DNA of 64,000 bases from assembly GCA_016219545.1 (NCBI GenBank), contig JACRMH010000025.1, positions 1 to 64,000 on the forward strand. The letters run 5' to 3'. Under the pieces are notes generated by a model. It made no database searches and was not told where the DNA came from. It worked only from the letters and a program-made list of their open reading frames with translations. Shown in pieces: positions 42,069-50,772 of the stretch; position 1 is the first letter of the stretch, and each line of letters opens with the position of its first letter. The position numbers were made by a program, and so were the translations under genes. The DNA is from Chloroflexota bacterium. Lineage in GTDB: Bacteria > Chloroflexota > Anaerolineae > Anaerolineales > Villigracilaceae.

Positions 42069-43229
42069 TTATCCCAACCTCAAAGCTTTCAAAGGCTCAA
42101 TGCGGACTGCGTAAATAATGGAGACCATGCCTCCGAGCGGCCCGATCAACAACAACAAGGCGATGGCGATCAATGAACGAGTCCCATTGAATGCCAGCGG
42201 AATTGTAGGCGGGAAACCCAATGAGAACAGATAGGTCATTCCGCCTCCAATGCCCACACCGAGAGCTGTCACCACAATAATCTGGATCACCGCTGAAAGA
42301 CCAACAACGGAATTCGATGAACCGATCGCTTTCAGGACGCCGATCTGTGGGACTTTTTGCAAAATCTGAATCTGGAAGAATCCGCCGATCACGAGAATAC
42401 CTATCAACAAGGTGAACACGCCCTGAGTCTGCACAGTGCCTTGTTGGGCGGAATAACCGGGGATGTTATTGATCGTCGTTTCAAGAGTTGCAACTTGAAT
42501 ATTAGGCACATCATTCACAAGGTGAACAGCCATTGCATCTGCCTGAGTCGGGTCAACCAATTTGACGGCGATAATATTTGGAAATGGGGTATCGCTGTTC
42601 AAGTCTGCTTCAGATTGCGGGCGGATCTTTTCCCATGTAGCAGGCGGGACAAAAATGGTCGGCTGAAAGAAATACGATTGGCCTTCCACCAGTCCCACAA
42701 CAACCAATTCAAAGAATTTATCCTCTGTACCCTGAGTGGAGCGGACTTTAATGGTATCGCCAATTTTTATATCGGAACGCAAAGCTACATTACGGTCCAT
42801 TACGGCTTCACGTGCTTCACCGCCGCGGAATGCGCGTCCATCAAGAAGGGTCGGCATACCCGGACGCCCTGCTTCCACGCCCAGCATGGACACTTTAAGA
42901 GGTTTTGCCAGGGACACAATTTCAGTGTTGGATGTGTAGATCGGGCCGGCATCCGCCACCCCATCTACGCGGCGAACGGCTCTGACTGCATTCGTCTCCA
43001 GCCGGCTGGCGGTAATGCTATAGTCCGATTTTTGTAAAAAGACAATGAGCTGCGCATCGAGATTTGCCACGTATTGGCGGTTGCCATTGGCAAGGCCTTC
43101 ACCTAAAGCAGCAATGAAGAGCACGAGCAATGTGATCAAAGCAATGACCAGGGCAACAAGCAGGAAGCGTCCGCGATTGCGGATGACTTCCTTTACAGCG
43201 AGATATGTAGCAAGAAAAAAATTGTTCAT
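42069..43229 (-). CDS. FtsX-like ABC permease (DevC/MacB type)
   Basis: 386 residues. An N-terminal helix (about 20-42) precedes a long extracytoplasmic region (about 43-270), followed by three C-terminal helices, the FtsX/MacB plan. Ends in RIEPLKALRLG, usual for this family. It partners the ATPase encoded 4 bp downstream. Its start overlaps the stop of the peroxiredoxin-like gene (ATGA), so the three are one operon. Confidence 0.9.
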   Translation of the reverse strand: MNNFFLATYLAVKEVIRNRGRFLLVALVIALITLLVLFIAALGEGLANGNRQYVANLDAQLIVFLQKSDYSITASRLETNAVRAVRRVDGVADAGPIYTSNTEIVSLAKPLKVSMLGVEAGRPGMPTLLDGRAFRGGEAREAVMDRNVALRSDIKIGDTIKVRSTQGTEDKFFELVVVGLVEGQSYFFQPTIFVPPATWEKIRPQSEADLNSDTPFPNIIAVKLVDPTQADAMAVHLVNDVPNIQVATLETTINNIPGYSAQQGTVQTQGVFTLLIGILVIGGFFQIQILQKVPQIGVLKAIGSSNSVVGLSAVIQIIVVTALGVGIGGGMTYLFSLGFPPTIPLAFNGTRSLIAIALLLLIGPLGGMVSIIYAVRIEPLKALRLG

Positions 43230-43825
43230 AGGATTGCCTTACCGTCAAATGGTTTGTTCCAGTTTGCACCCATGATGCCGTGCAGGATCAAATCCACGGG
43301 CGGATGATCGGCGATGTCTTCATAATAATACGGGAGCCGGACACGCCCATCCATGCCGATGATGAAGGTACCGGACATTTGGTAGGCATCCTGTCCTGTC
43401 GGTGGAACTTCAGGCTTGTAGCCCTTTGTGCGCGCCAGTTTACGATTTGAACGCCAGATCTGAGGTGAGAGCAGGGTTTGCCAAAGAGAGCCTTGATAAA
43501 GCCCATAAGCATGATACGCGGACCGATCCGGGTCGGCGAGGCAGACAGCGCTTGGCGCACGCTGGTCACAGAAGGCTTTAGCTGATTCTGCCGAAGCGTG
43601 GGAGATGATCGCGAGGCGCAACCCTCTTTCGGTGAGGGCTTGATTCGCGTCGAATAATTGATCCATCATCTCCTTGCATTGCGGACATCCAAAATGGCGG
43701 GTAAAGGCCAGCACCAGAACCTTATCCTCCCAAAGCGAGGCAAGTTGAACTGGCATGCCGTCCCTGCCGAATACTTGCGCATCCGGTGCGGGGTCGTTGA
43801 ATTTAAGTTGAGTTTGTTTTTTCAT
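43226..43825 (-). CDS. Peroxiredoxin-like AhpC/TSA-family protein
   Basis: 199 residues of thioredoxin fold with CxxC in TRHFGCPQCKEMMDQL, plus extra cysteines (KAFCDQ, SAVCLAD). It resembles the AhpC/TSA_2 (PRXL2-like) group rather than classic peroxiredoxins. Role could be peroxide reduction or thiol-disulfide exchange. Coupling to an FtsX/MacB-type ABC transporter by a 4-bp overlap suggests a shared task, perhaps in envelope redox stress. Confidence 0.82.
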   Translation of the reverse strand: MKKQTQLKFNDPAPDAQVFGRDGMPVQLASLWEDKVLVLAFTRHFGCPQCKEMMDQLFDANQALTERGLRLAIISHASAESAKAFCDQRAPSAVCLADPDRSAYHAYGLYQGSLWQTLLSPQIWRSNRKLARTKGYKPEVPPTGQDAYQMSGTFIIGMDGRVRLPYYYEDIADHPPVDLILHGIMGANWNKPFDGKAIL

Positions 43826-43852
43826 ATTCCTATTTACCTTTTGGAGGCATAT

Positions 43853-43888
43853 AAAAAAAGGTCCACATCTTTACAGATACGGACCTTT
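43853..43888 (-). terminator. Terminator of the Clp-like protease operon
   Basis: On the minus strand AAAGGTCC / GGACCTTT followed by more T residues. The adjacent perfect palindrome CCATAATCTGATTATGG (43889-43905) may be part of the same structure or an operator. Confidence 0.8.
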
Positions 43889-43939
43889 CCATAATCTGAT
43901 TATGGAATTCTACCATATTGCACAGTTTTTGCACAGCTT

Positions 43940-44950
43940 TTACGCAATATGTAAAACCGACTTCAACACCTTGTTCCCCACCTTCGCCACCCGCCTCCAA
44001 CTGCTGACATCATTGAGGGAGATCCAACGCCGCTCTTCTGTGCGATAGAACCAGTCCTTATCCTGCTGATAATAGACAAGCACGTCGGTTGATTCCCAAA
44101 TGTTGAGAATTTCGTTGCCGTGCGCGTGCGTGTCATCAAAGTCTGTTGTGGCGCGCTGACCCATTTCACTATAGAGTTCATTGAGTTCAAGCAGGAGTGA
44201 GTTGATCTCAGGTGAAAGATGACTGACCTTGAGTCCGATGCGCTTGGCTTCTTCGTACAAAATGGGGTAGCCATGTGAAGGATATTTTGCATTCAACGCG
44301 CTGGCGATCTTATCCTGCGTCTGGTCATCTTTGATGTGATAGGCAAGCAATTCCTTGCTGAGCATGATCGAAAGCGATTCAGCCCGGTCTACTGCACCAA
44401 TGACAAGCGGATGCACATGCTTGAACAATTCCTGATATGGATTCTCTTTCGCCTCGCCATTCTGCGCCTGCCACAGGCGGACTACACGAGTCAGTTCGTC
44501 CAGGCTGACAGAGACACGGTCATTGTCACGGTCTATTGGGGAAAGCGAGTGGGTCAGAGATGTATCCACCGGTGTGAGATAGGCCATCGGCCCCATTTGG
44601 ATCTCATTCGCGCCAAGTGTGATCATGGTGGCGGCGGATGCACATTCAAGCGGCACGACAGCGACGATCTCTGAGCAATACTGGCGCAGAAGATTCACGA
44701 GCCGCAGCGAAGCCTGTCCATTGCCGCCGCTGGACTTGATGAAGAGATATATTTTTTGTTGAGTACCTATCTTTTCAAGCAATTCATACAGGGCAAGGAC
44801 ATCATCATGGCAGATGCTTCCGCGTGTGTTGTTGAAATAAGTGACGAGGGTGCCGCCAAGTAACTTGTTGGCGCGCTTGATGATGGCCTGCGTTTTATTG
44901 AATAAGATCGGCGGTTGTTTTTCTTTATTGGGTTTGGTTTCTGTTTCCAT
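43940..44950 (-). CDS. Clp/crotonase-fold serine protease of the SDH_sah type
   Basis: 336 residues from the ATG at 44950 (AGGAGAAACT upstream). The core resembles serine dehydrogenase proteinase (ClpP/SppA-like fold): LFIKSSGGNGQASLRLVNLL, then the nucleophile Ser in ECASAATMITLGANEI. A His that could complete the site is in the region with KHVHPLVIGAVD. Probably cytoplasmic, with no signal peptide. The start overlaps the end of the GH3-like gene by 26 bp, so expression is coupled. Substrate unknown. Confidence 0.8.
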   Translation of the reverse strand: METETKPNKEKQPPILFNKTQAIIKRANKLLGGTLVTYFNNTRGSICHDDVLALYELLEKIGTQQKIYLFIKSSGGNGQASLRLVNLLRQYCSEIVAVVPLECASAATMITLGANEIQMGPMAYLTPVDTSLTHSLSPIDRDNDRVSVSLDELTRVVRLWQAQNGEAKENPYQELFKHVHPLVIGAVDRAESLSIMLSKELLAYHIKDDQTQDKIASALNAKYPSHGYPILYEEAKRIGLKVSHLSPEINSLLLELNELYSEMGQRATTDFDDTHAHGNEILNIWESTDVLVYYQQDKDWFYRTEERRWISLNDVSSWRRVAKVGNKVLKSVLHIA

Positions 44951-47681
44951 AGTTTCTCCTGGCCCAGGTCCAGCCTGCGACAAACCCGAGCAATTCTCCA
45001 AGAAGTACAAAGGTGAGCAATCCCGATAATCCATTGGCGGTGAGCCAGTTCACGATCCCGAACATACCAAGGGATAGGTAATTATATGCCGCAAGCCCGC
45101 CCAATGCGATGCCCATTGTCCAACGGAAGGCAGAGCGGCGGCCTGCAATACGAAGCCCGGCAGTATAACCAACCACGGAAGAAAGCATAATGAAAAGCAT
45201 TGCAACCAGCCAGGCAGGGAAGCGCGGATAGCCTGCACTTGATATGTATCCTTCCACTGGTGCAACAGCAGTTGGCTCAGGCGTCTCAGTAATGGACTGG
45301 GTCTGTTGGGGTACGATCACCGTCACTGCCACAGCGCCAGTTTGAGAAACATCCAATCGCAATAACGTCGAGAGCACTGCCGGGTCACTCGTGGCATGGA
45401 TCTCCAGCAACCCGGGTTTATCCAAACCAAATGGGGCCTGCGCCACACCTTGCACAGTCACGGCGTCTACTTCTTTAAGAACGCTGCCTTCTCCGGTAAG
45501 CATCATGGAAAATTGAACGGGCGTACCATCTGGAACAGGATTTCCATTATTATCCGTGATGACGCCTGTTCGGATCGAGATGGTATCTCCAATTCGAAAC
45601 AGCGGGCTTGGAGTTGGCTCAAAGGTGGACACTGCATTGGGAATTTCAGAACCAGTCGACAGGTCAAGAAAGAGCGGAATGCTCTGCGAAGGGTCCGGAG
45701 TCAAAACCGAAAGAAGATCATATCCAATTCCGGAAATGGAAACGGGTGAAGCGCCGACCGGCGTCAACTCCTTAAAAAGAAGCCGTGCGGCAACATCAAC
45801 AAATTGAGGCTGCTTACTATACAATGCGAAGTAGGCGGTAAATTTCGAAATGGTGGTCGTGTCAAAATAATATGGCGCACCAAAAGAAAACAGGATGATC
45901 CGCTTGTCACGCAAAAGGTCGGGGCGTTCACGGAAGAAGCGGCTAATGAGTGCAGGCTGTCCCTGCGATGCATCTGTGAGGGAAATGACGATCCAATTTG
46001 CTGTGCTGATATCGTCTTCGATCAAGGGGATCTCAAGTCTGTCCAACATGGTTTGCAGGTTCTGCAATGAGTAGGAAGTAAGCCAATAACTCGTTGTTTG
46101 ATCCCCGCTTTGAGGACCATACAGTTGAAGAATGGATTGTTCCAACGCGTCCACCGCCAGCAAAGGCTGGTCGGCGCACTGCGTACATTGTTTGACATTG
46201 CTGGTATCCGTAAGAAAAACCATGCGTTCATTGGCCTGCGGCAAAGGCATGACAGCCGCCAAATCCTGCTGGTCGGGGCTGATCAATGTCGCAGAATTAC
46301 GCGCCACATCGAAAGCTATGTCGGTTGCTGTACCCAGGTCGGACAAACGGCTGACCGGCACCAACACATGTGACAGATCGAATTTACGATACACGCGAAG
46401 TTTAACTGTGAGAATGCGCGCCACAGATTCGTCCACGCGCTGGGCGAAGGCGGGATCTTCACGATATTTCTGAGCGAAGAAATCTATCACACGGACTGTG
46501 CCTGCGTATGTATCAGGCGAATCGCTGGAATTGATATTGCCCAGATACATCATGTCATTCCCGGCGAGGAAGGCATCCCGTGCCGCAGTACGTGCAATGA
46601 ATTGCCCGCCGCCCGAAGTATAGAATTCGCTGACTGCGCGCGTGCCTAGATCATCACTGATGACCAGCCCGCCGTTGGAATACCAGGTTGAGAATTCAGG
46701 CAAAGCCAAAATCTGTTTGAGAGCCTGTGAGTCAAAACTGATGGGGCGGGTTGTGGCGCGGATGTTTCCTTGAAAGCCTTGATAGCGAATATGTGAAACC
46801 AAAAGCCCATCCGCTGTTGATTCAGGTGTGACCGCGTTGCCGGAAACAGAAAAGAATGGGGCCAGTTCCACCAGCCTTAGCTGTTCAATGGATTTGCGGA
46901 CGGTTGAAACTTCCTCTTCGGGCAAACGGTCTGACCCGCCGACGCCGGGAAAATGCTTGGCGATCACGAGTAATTTATTTTCACTGCCGCCATGCAATCC
47001 AGTAATATAGGCGCTCCCCATCTCACCCACCCAAAACGAATCGCCGCCAAAGACGCGAGTCCCCAAGTCACCGCCTGAAATGGACGGGTCTTCCAACACA
47101 TCCAGGGACGGTCCAAAATACAAATTGAACCCAAGCGCAGAAAGTTCACGTCCGCGTACTTCGCCAACTCTTTGCGAAAGTTCTTTGTTCCAGGTCGCGC
47201 CAATTGCCATCTCACTCGGCAAGGGCGTCAACCCGCTTAGAATCTGATCGGTGGGATAACCATTGCCTTCCTGAGCAACACCTACAAAGAGAGGCGCATA
47301 AGCAAAATTGACCGGGTCTCCTGTTGCCAGATCAGTTACAGGGTTACTTGAATTTTCCCACTCCAATTTTTGAAGACCCTCGATCAACGCGTGAGCTTGC
47401 GCTACCGTATCAGGAGCTTGTACAAAATTATCATTCTGACCGAGCAGAACCACGCCGCCAATATGATGACGGTAGATCAGATCATAGATATGGGAATTCG
47501 AACTGATGTCCGTGCCATTAAAAGTCACAAGAAATAATTGTCCCACGCGCTCCTCAGGAGACATTGAATTCAAAACAACAGAAACCTCAAAAGGCGTGGG
47601 AGTTTGTGCCTGCACCCCAATCGGTGTTGGCAAAAGCATGGCAAGAAAAACGATCAACAGAAAAGCACGGATCAAACGCAT
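44925..47681 (-). CDS. Secreted GH3-domain protein (beta-N-acetylhexosaminidase-like) with C-terminal membrane helices
   Basis: 918 residues. Signal peptide at about 1-25. GH3 N-terminal domain at about 30-430 with GQLFLVTFNGT, VIAKHFPGVGGSDRLPEEE and nucleophile region LVISDDLGTRAV. The NagZ loop that normally carries a His (DSH) reads GGSDRLPEEE, so the usual acid/base His is not seen. A second domain (about 430-650) resembles GH3-C, a beta-sandwich region follows, and two or three hydrophobic helices (about 840-910) anchor the C-terminus. It probably acts on, or binds, muropeptides or other glycans outside the membrane. Confidence 0.8.
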   Translation of the reverse strand: MRLIRAFLLIVFLAMLLPTPIGVQAQTPTPFEVSVVLNSMSPEERVGQLFLVTFNGTDISSNSHIYDLIYRHHIGGVVLLGQNDNFVQAPDTVAQAHALIEGLQKLEWENSSNPVTDLATGDPVNFAYAPLFVGVAQEGNGYPTDQILSGLTPLPSEMAIGATWNKELSQRVGEVRGRELSALGFNLYFGPSLDVLEDPSISGGDLGTRVFGGDSFWVGEMGSAYITGLHGGSENKLLVIAKHFPGVGGSDRLPEEEVSTVRKSIEQLRLVELAPFFSVSGNAVTPESTADGLLVSHIRYQGFQGNIRATTRPISFDSQALKQILALPEFSTWYSNGGLVISDDLGTRAVSEFYTSGGGQFIARTAARDAFLAGNDMMYLGNINSSDSPDTYAGTVRVIDFFAQKYREDPAFAQRVDESVARILTVKLRVYRKFDLSHVLVPVSRLSDLGTATDIAFDVARNSATLISPDQQDLAAVMPLPQANERMVFLTDTSNVKQCTQCADQPLLAVDALEQSILQLYGPQSGDQTTSYWLTSYSLQNLQTMLDRLEIPLIEDDISTANWIVISLTDASQGQPALISRFFRERPDLLRDKRIILFSFGAPYYFDTTTISKFTAYFALYSKQPQFVDVAARLLFKELTPVGASPVSISGIGYDLLSVLTPDPSQSIPLFLDLSTGSEIPNAVSTFEPTPSPLFRIGDTISIRTGVITDNNGNPVPDGTPVQFSMMLTGEGSVLKEVDAVTVQGVAQAPFGLDKPGLLEIHATSDPAVLSTLLRLDVSQTGAVAVTVIVPQQTQSITETPEPTAVAPVEGYISSAGYPRFPAWLVAMLFIMLSSVVGYTAGLRIAGRRSAFRWTMGIALGGLAAYNYLSLGMFGIVNWLTANGLSGLLTFVLLGELLGFVAGWTWARRNYGNRNQTQ

Positions 47682-47784
47682 TGCATCCCCTTACAAAACA
47701 GACGCCGTTTATTAAGCGGCGCCACGCGACTATTCGCATCTTTCCCCGCCCTAAATTGTTTCCGGCATTCGGACGGTTGGATCT

Positions 47785-48537
47785 TCACCCGTCCCTCCCG
47801 AGTGCGTGGACAGCCGTTTGAGGGTCATCTGTGAAAATACCGTCCACACCCCACTCTTTGAGTTGATTAACTTCCTGAGCAGTGTTCGCCGTCCAGACAT
47901 GCACGCGGCGATTAATGCGGTGCACACGCTGAACCTGTTCGGGGCTCGCATTGGAAATGTGCGGATGCAAAGCCTGATAATCACCAAACATGAATCCAAA
48001 AGAACGCGCCCATAGCCCAAGCAGACCGGGCATGGCCAGCAGTCCGCGCGGGACCTGGGGAAGTAGCTGTGATGCGAGCTTCAAATTGGAAACAAAGAAG
48101 GACGAAAAAATGATCTGGCTATGATTATTATGTTTCTTGATCAACTCACAAACCTTGACCACCAACCCATCTTTCGGGGTGGCGTAATTGGTCAACTCGA
48201 TGTTGATCAATTTATCTTTTCCAACGGTTTCAAAAACCTCACCAAGCAAAGGGACTCTTGTTCCGCGAAATTTTTCGTTGAACCAAAGACCCGCGTCAAA
48301 TTTTCGGATGGACTCAAGAGTAAAGGAGGCGACCTTGCCTTTGCCGTCTGTGGTGCGGTCAACGGTAGAGTCGTGGATCACAATGACATGGCCGTCTGAG
48401 GTCAGTTTGGTGTCCAGTTCCACACCGTCTGCGCCTTTTTCGATGGCTTGTTGAAATGACGGGAGTGTATTCTCAGGCGCATGGGCAAAGTCACCGCGAT
48501 GGGCGAGAATGATAGGACGGGGAAAATTTTCAATCAT
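47785..48537 (-). CDS. Glycerophosphodiester phosphodiesterase family protein
   Basis: 250 residues from the ATG at 48537; a TTG at 48582 that overlaps the upstream gene is possible. GDPD features: LAHRGDFAHAPENTLPSF, GADGVELDTKLTSDGHVIVIHD, and near the end VHVWTAN and GVDGIFTDDP. It hydrolyses glycerophosphodiesters to glycerol-3-phosphate and an alcohol. No signal peptide, so probably cytoplasmic. Lies downstream of the AAA+ ATPase gene on the same strand. Confidence 0.92.
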   Translation of the reverse strand: MIENFPRPIILAHRGDFAHAPENTLPSFQQAIEKGADGVELDTKLTSDGHVIVIHDSTVDRTTDGKGKVASFTLESIRKFDAGLWFNEKFRGTRVPLLGEVFETVGKDKLINIELTNYATPKDGLVVKVCELIKKHNNHSQIIFSSFFVSNLKLASQLLPQVPRGLLAMPGLLGLWARSFGFMFGDYQALHPHISNASPEQVQRVHRINRRVHVWTANTAQEVNQLKEWGVDGIFTDDPQTAVHALGRDG

Positions 48538-48568
48538 CGGAAGCAGGCTCGAGTTAAGGGGGAAGCGT

Positions 48569-49906
48569 TTAAATGTCGACAAAATAAGCTTTGCAGGCGT
48601 TGTCGATCATTTCACGTGTCATGACCGGAGGTACGGAGAGATAGGATGAAATATCAAGGATCTGGTCACAGATATCACGCGGATGGGAAGCGCGCAGTTT
48701 GCGGTTGCGCTTGATATACCATTCCTGCAAAAGATAGGCCAGCCCCTGGTCGTTATACTCGATGCGTTTATCCTGCGCAACGCGTTTGAAAATCTCGCGA
48801 TATTCTTCAAAGGTGGGGTCGCCAATTTCGATCTTGTGACGCAAACGGCGCAGGAAGGCTTCATCCACAAGGTCTTTTGGCGGTAGGTTCGTGGAGAAAA
48901 CGATGAGCACGTCAAAAGGCACTTCTACTTTGCGGCCGGTGTGCAGGCGCAAATAGTCAACGCGGTTCTCAAGTGGAACGATCCAACGATTAAGCAAATC
49001 ACGAGGACGGACCTGCTGGCGGCCAAAGTCATCGATCAATAGAATGCCGCCATTGGCCTTGACCTGGAACGGGGCTTCGTAGAATTTAGTTGTATCGTCG
49101 AAGACAAGGTCAAGCCCTTCGAGAGTCAACTCGCCGCCAACGACGATGAAGGGCCGGCGAATTTTTATCCAGCGTGGGTCGCGGCGCGGGTTGGTCCGAA
49201 GGCCGCCTGTGTTCCCGCCATTGGGCAACCCGACCGGGTCAGCTTCTGGTGCAACGCTGTGACTGACCGCATCATATACTTTGATGACCTGTCCATCCAA
49301 ATACAAAGCATAAGGGATGTACATGTTCTGGCTCAACACCAAATTCCCAAATGCACGCGCGATACTGGTCTTGCCGTTTCCGGGAGGCCCGTACATGAAA
49401 ATGGACGAACCCGAATTAAGCGCCGGTCCCAAACGCTGGAATGTTGATTCAGAGATCACCATTTGCGAAAGGATCTGGCGCATAGTGCGCGTGGTGACGG
49501 TTAATCGTCCACTTTTCTGGCGGCGGATGGCTTCGTTATAAGCTTCAAAAGGAACGGGGGCCGGGCCGGCGTATTGACTGCGCTCCATGGCCTCGCGCGC
49601 GCGGAGAATGCCGGCGCTTGTGATCCCATAGGTATATGCGCCTTCTCCCAAGCCGCCCTGCGTGGATTTCACCTCGATGAATTTTTCCTGCTTTAGCGTG
49701 GTGAGCAGTTGGTCTGTCACGCCTGCAAGCGGCAAAGTGATCTCTTCAGAAATCCTTAAGCCGGTTAAATAGCCTCGAAAATATAGAACTTTAAGGACCA
49801 AGTCTTGCAGCCAGAGAGTTGAAAGTCCTGTATCTTCAAGGTTGTTGACCTGAGGCGGGGAAAACCCGCCAATAGGTGCAGGATATTGTCCCGATTGTCT
49901 AAGCAT
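48569..49906 (-). CDS. AAA+ ATPase with an N-terminal winged-helix-like region
   Basis: 445 residues from the ATG at 49906; a TTG at 49921 is possible. Residues about 25-115 look like a winged helix (LPLAGVTDQLLTTLKQEKFIEVK, then YTYGITSAGILRARE). The AAA+ core has Walker A FMYGPPGNGKTSIARA, Walker B GGILLIDDFGRQQ, sensor 1 VLIVFSTNL and an arginine-rich DEAFLRRLRHKIEI. The product is not identified; it recalls MoxR-like remodelling ATPases. No membrane segment. Operon with the phosphodiesterase gene downstream. Confidence 0.82.
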   Translation of the reverse strand: MLRQSGQYPAPIGGFSPPQVNNLEDTGLSTLWLQDLVLKVLYFRGYLTGLRISEEITLPLAGVTDQLLTTLKQEKFIEVKSTQGGLGEGAYTYGITSAGILRAREAMERSQYAGPAPVPFEAYNEAIRRQKSGRLTVTTRTMRQILSQMVISESTFQRLGPALNSGSSIFMYGPPGNGKTSIARAFGNLVLSQNMYIPYALYLDGQVIKVYDAVSHSVAPEADPVGLPNGGNTGGLRTNPRRDPRWIKIRRPFIVVGGELTLEGLDLVFDDTTKFYEAPFQVKANGGILLIDDFGRQQVRPRDLLNRWIVPLENRVDYLRLHTGRKVEVPFDVLIVFSTNLPPKDLVDEAFLRRLRHKIEIGDPTFEEYREIFKRVAQDKRIEYNDQGLAYLLQEWYIKRNRKLRASHPRDICDQILDISSYLSVPPVMTREMIDNACKAYFVDI

Positions 49907-49940
49907 AATGGCATCACCCAAATAAATGAAATTTTTTGGA

Positions 49941-49988
49941 AGCGTCTAATAATTGTGTCCTTGTGGCTAGCTCACAAGGTTAGACGCT
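49941..49988. promoter_or_regulatory. Large two-level palindrome in a divergent intergenic region
   Basis: Outer arms AGCGTCTAA (49941-49949) / TTAGACGCT (49980-49988) and inner arms CCTTGTG (49959-49965) / CACAAGG (49973-49979) around GCTAGCT, with an extra 9-base bulge on the left. It lies between the AAA+ ATPase and glycosyltransferase genes. It could be a double operator, an RNA hairpin or a mobile palindrome. Confidence 0.55.
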
Positions 49989-50044
49989 CTCATTTTGTAC
50001 GATAAAACTGATTATACTTCTTTTCGTTTATAATCTCGTTCACT

Positions 50045-50728
50045 ATGAAACTATCAGTCATTATCCCTGTTTACAATGAAGTTGAGAGCATTCAAGTCAT
50101 TTTAAAACGTGTGCAGGAGACCAAACTTGTGCATGAGATCATCGTCGTGGACGATGGTTCCAAAGACGGCACACGCGATGTCCTTGCGACGCTGGATGGT
50201 AAAAACGGCGTGCGCGTCATCCTGCACGAACACAATAAGGGTAAAGGCGCGGCAGTGCGGACGGGCATGTCTGCGGCTCTTGGGGATGTTCTCCTCATCC
50301 AGGATGCAGACCTTGAATATGATCCGCGTGATTACCCGCAACTGCTCGAGCCGATCAACGAAGGACTGGCGGATGTGGTGTATGGTTCGCGCTTTTTAGG
50401 GCGCGCTCACCGCGTCACCATGTTCTGGCACATGGTTGCCAATAGGATGCTGACCTTCATGACGAACATCCTCTACAACACCATTCTGACGGACATGGAA
50501 ACCGGTTACAAGGTATTCCGCCGCGAGGTCCTAACTGGGATGACCCTGCACGCGAACAGCTTTGACTTTGAGCCTGAATTCACCGCCAAGATACTAAAAC
50601 GTCACTTCCGCATTTTTGAAGTACCGATTACGTTCAATCCACGTGATTACGAACAGGGCAAGAAGATCAAGCTGCACGATGCCTTTGAAGCGGTATGGAC
50701 TTTGGTCAAGTATAGGTTTGTGGAATAG
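50045..50728 (+). CDS. Family 2 glycosyltransferase (dolichyl-phosphate mannose synthase-like)
   Basis: 227 residues. GT-A fold: SVIIPVYNEVESIQVILKRV, VDDGSKDGT, nucleotide/metal site in LIQDADLEYDPRDYPQLL, and TDMETGYKVFRREVL. No C-terminal membrane helices, so the short DPM1/polyprenyl-type form. It would transfer a sugar from an NDP-sugar to a lipid carrier at the inner membrane face. TATAAT at 50029-50034 is only 10 bp from the ATG, leaving almost no leader. Confidence 0.9.
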   Translation: MKLSVIIPVYNEVESIQVILKRVQETKLVHEIIVVDDGSKDGTRDVLATLDGKNGVRVILHEHNKGKGAAVRTGMSAALGDVLLIQDADLEYDPRDYPQLLEPINEGLADVVYGSRFLGRAHRVTMFWHMVANRMLTFMTNILYNTILTDMETGYKVFRREVLTGMTLHANSFDFEPEFTAKILKRHFRIFEVPITFNPRDYEQGKKIKLHDAFEAVWTLVKYRFVE

Positions 50729-50772
50729 AAGAACTATCTTAATATGACCCTGTAAAGAAAGGGTTGATGGTT

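Noticed and set aside
42357..43037. 226-codon plus-strand frame opposite the ABC permease
   Set aside because: No domain, many His and Cys from reverse-complement composition, no ribosome site.
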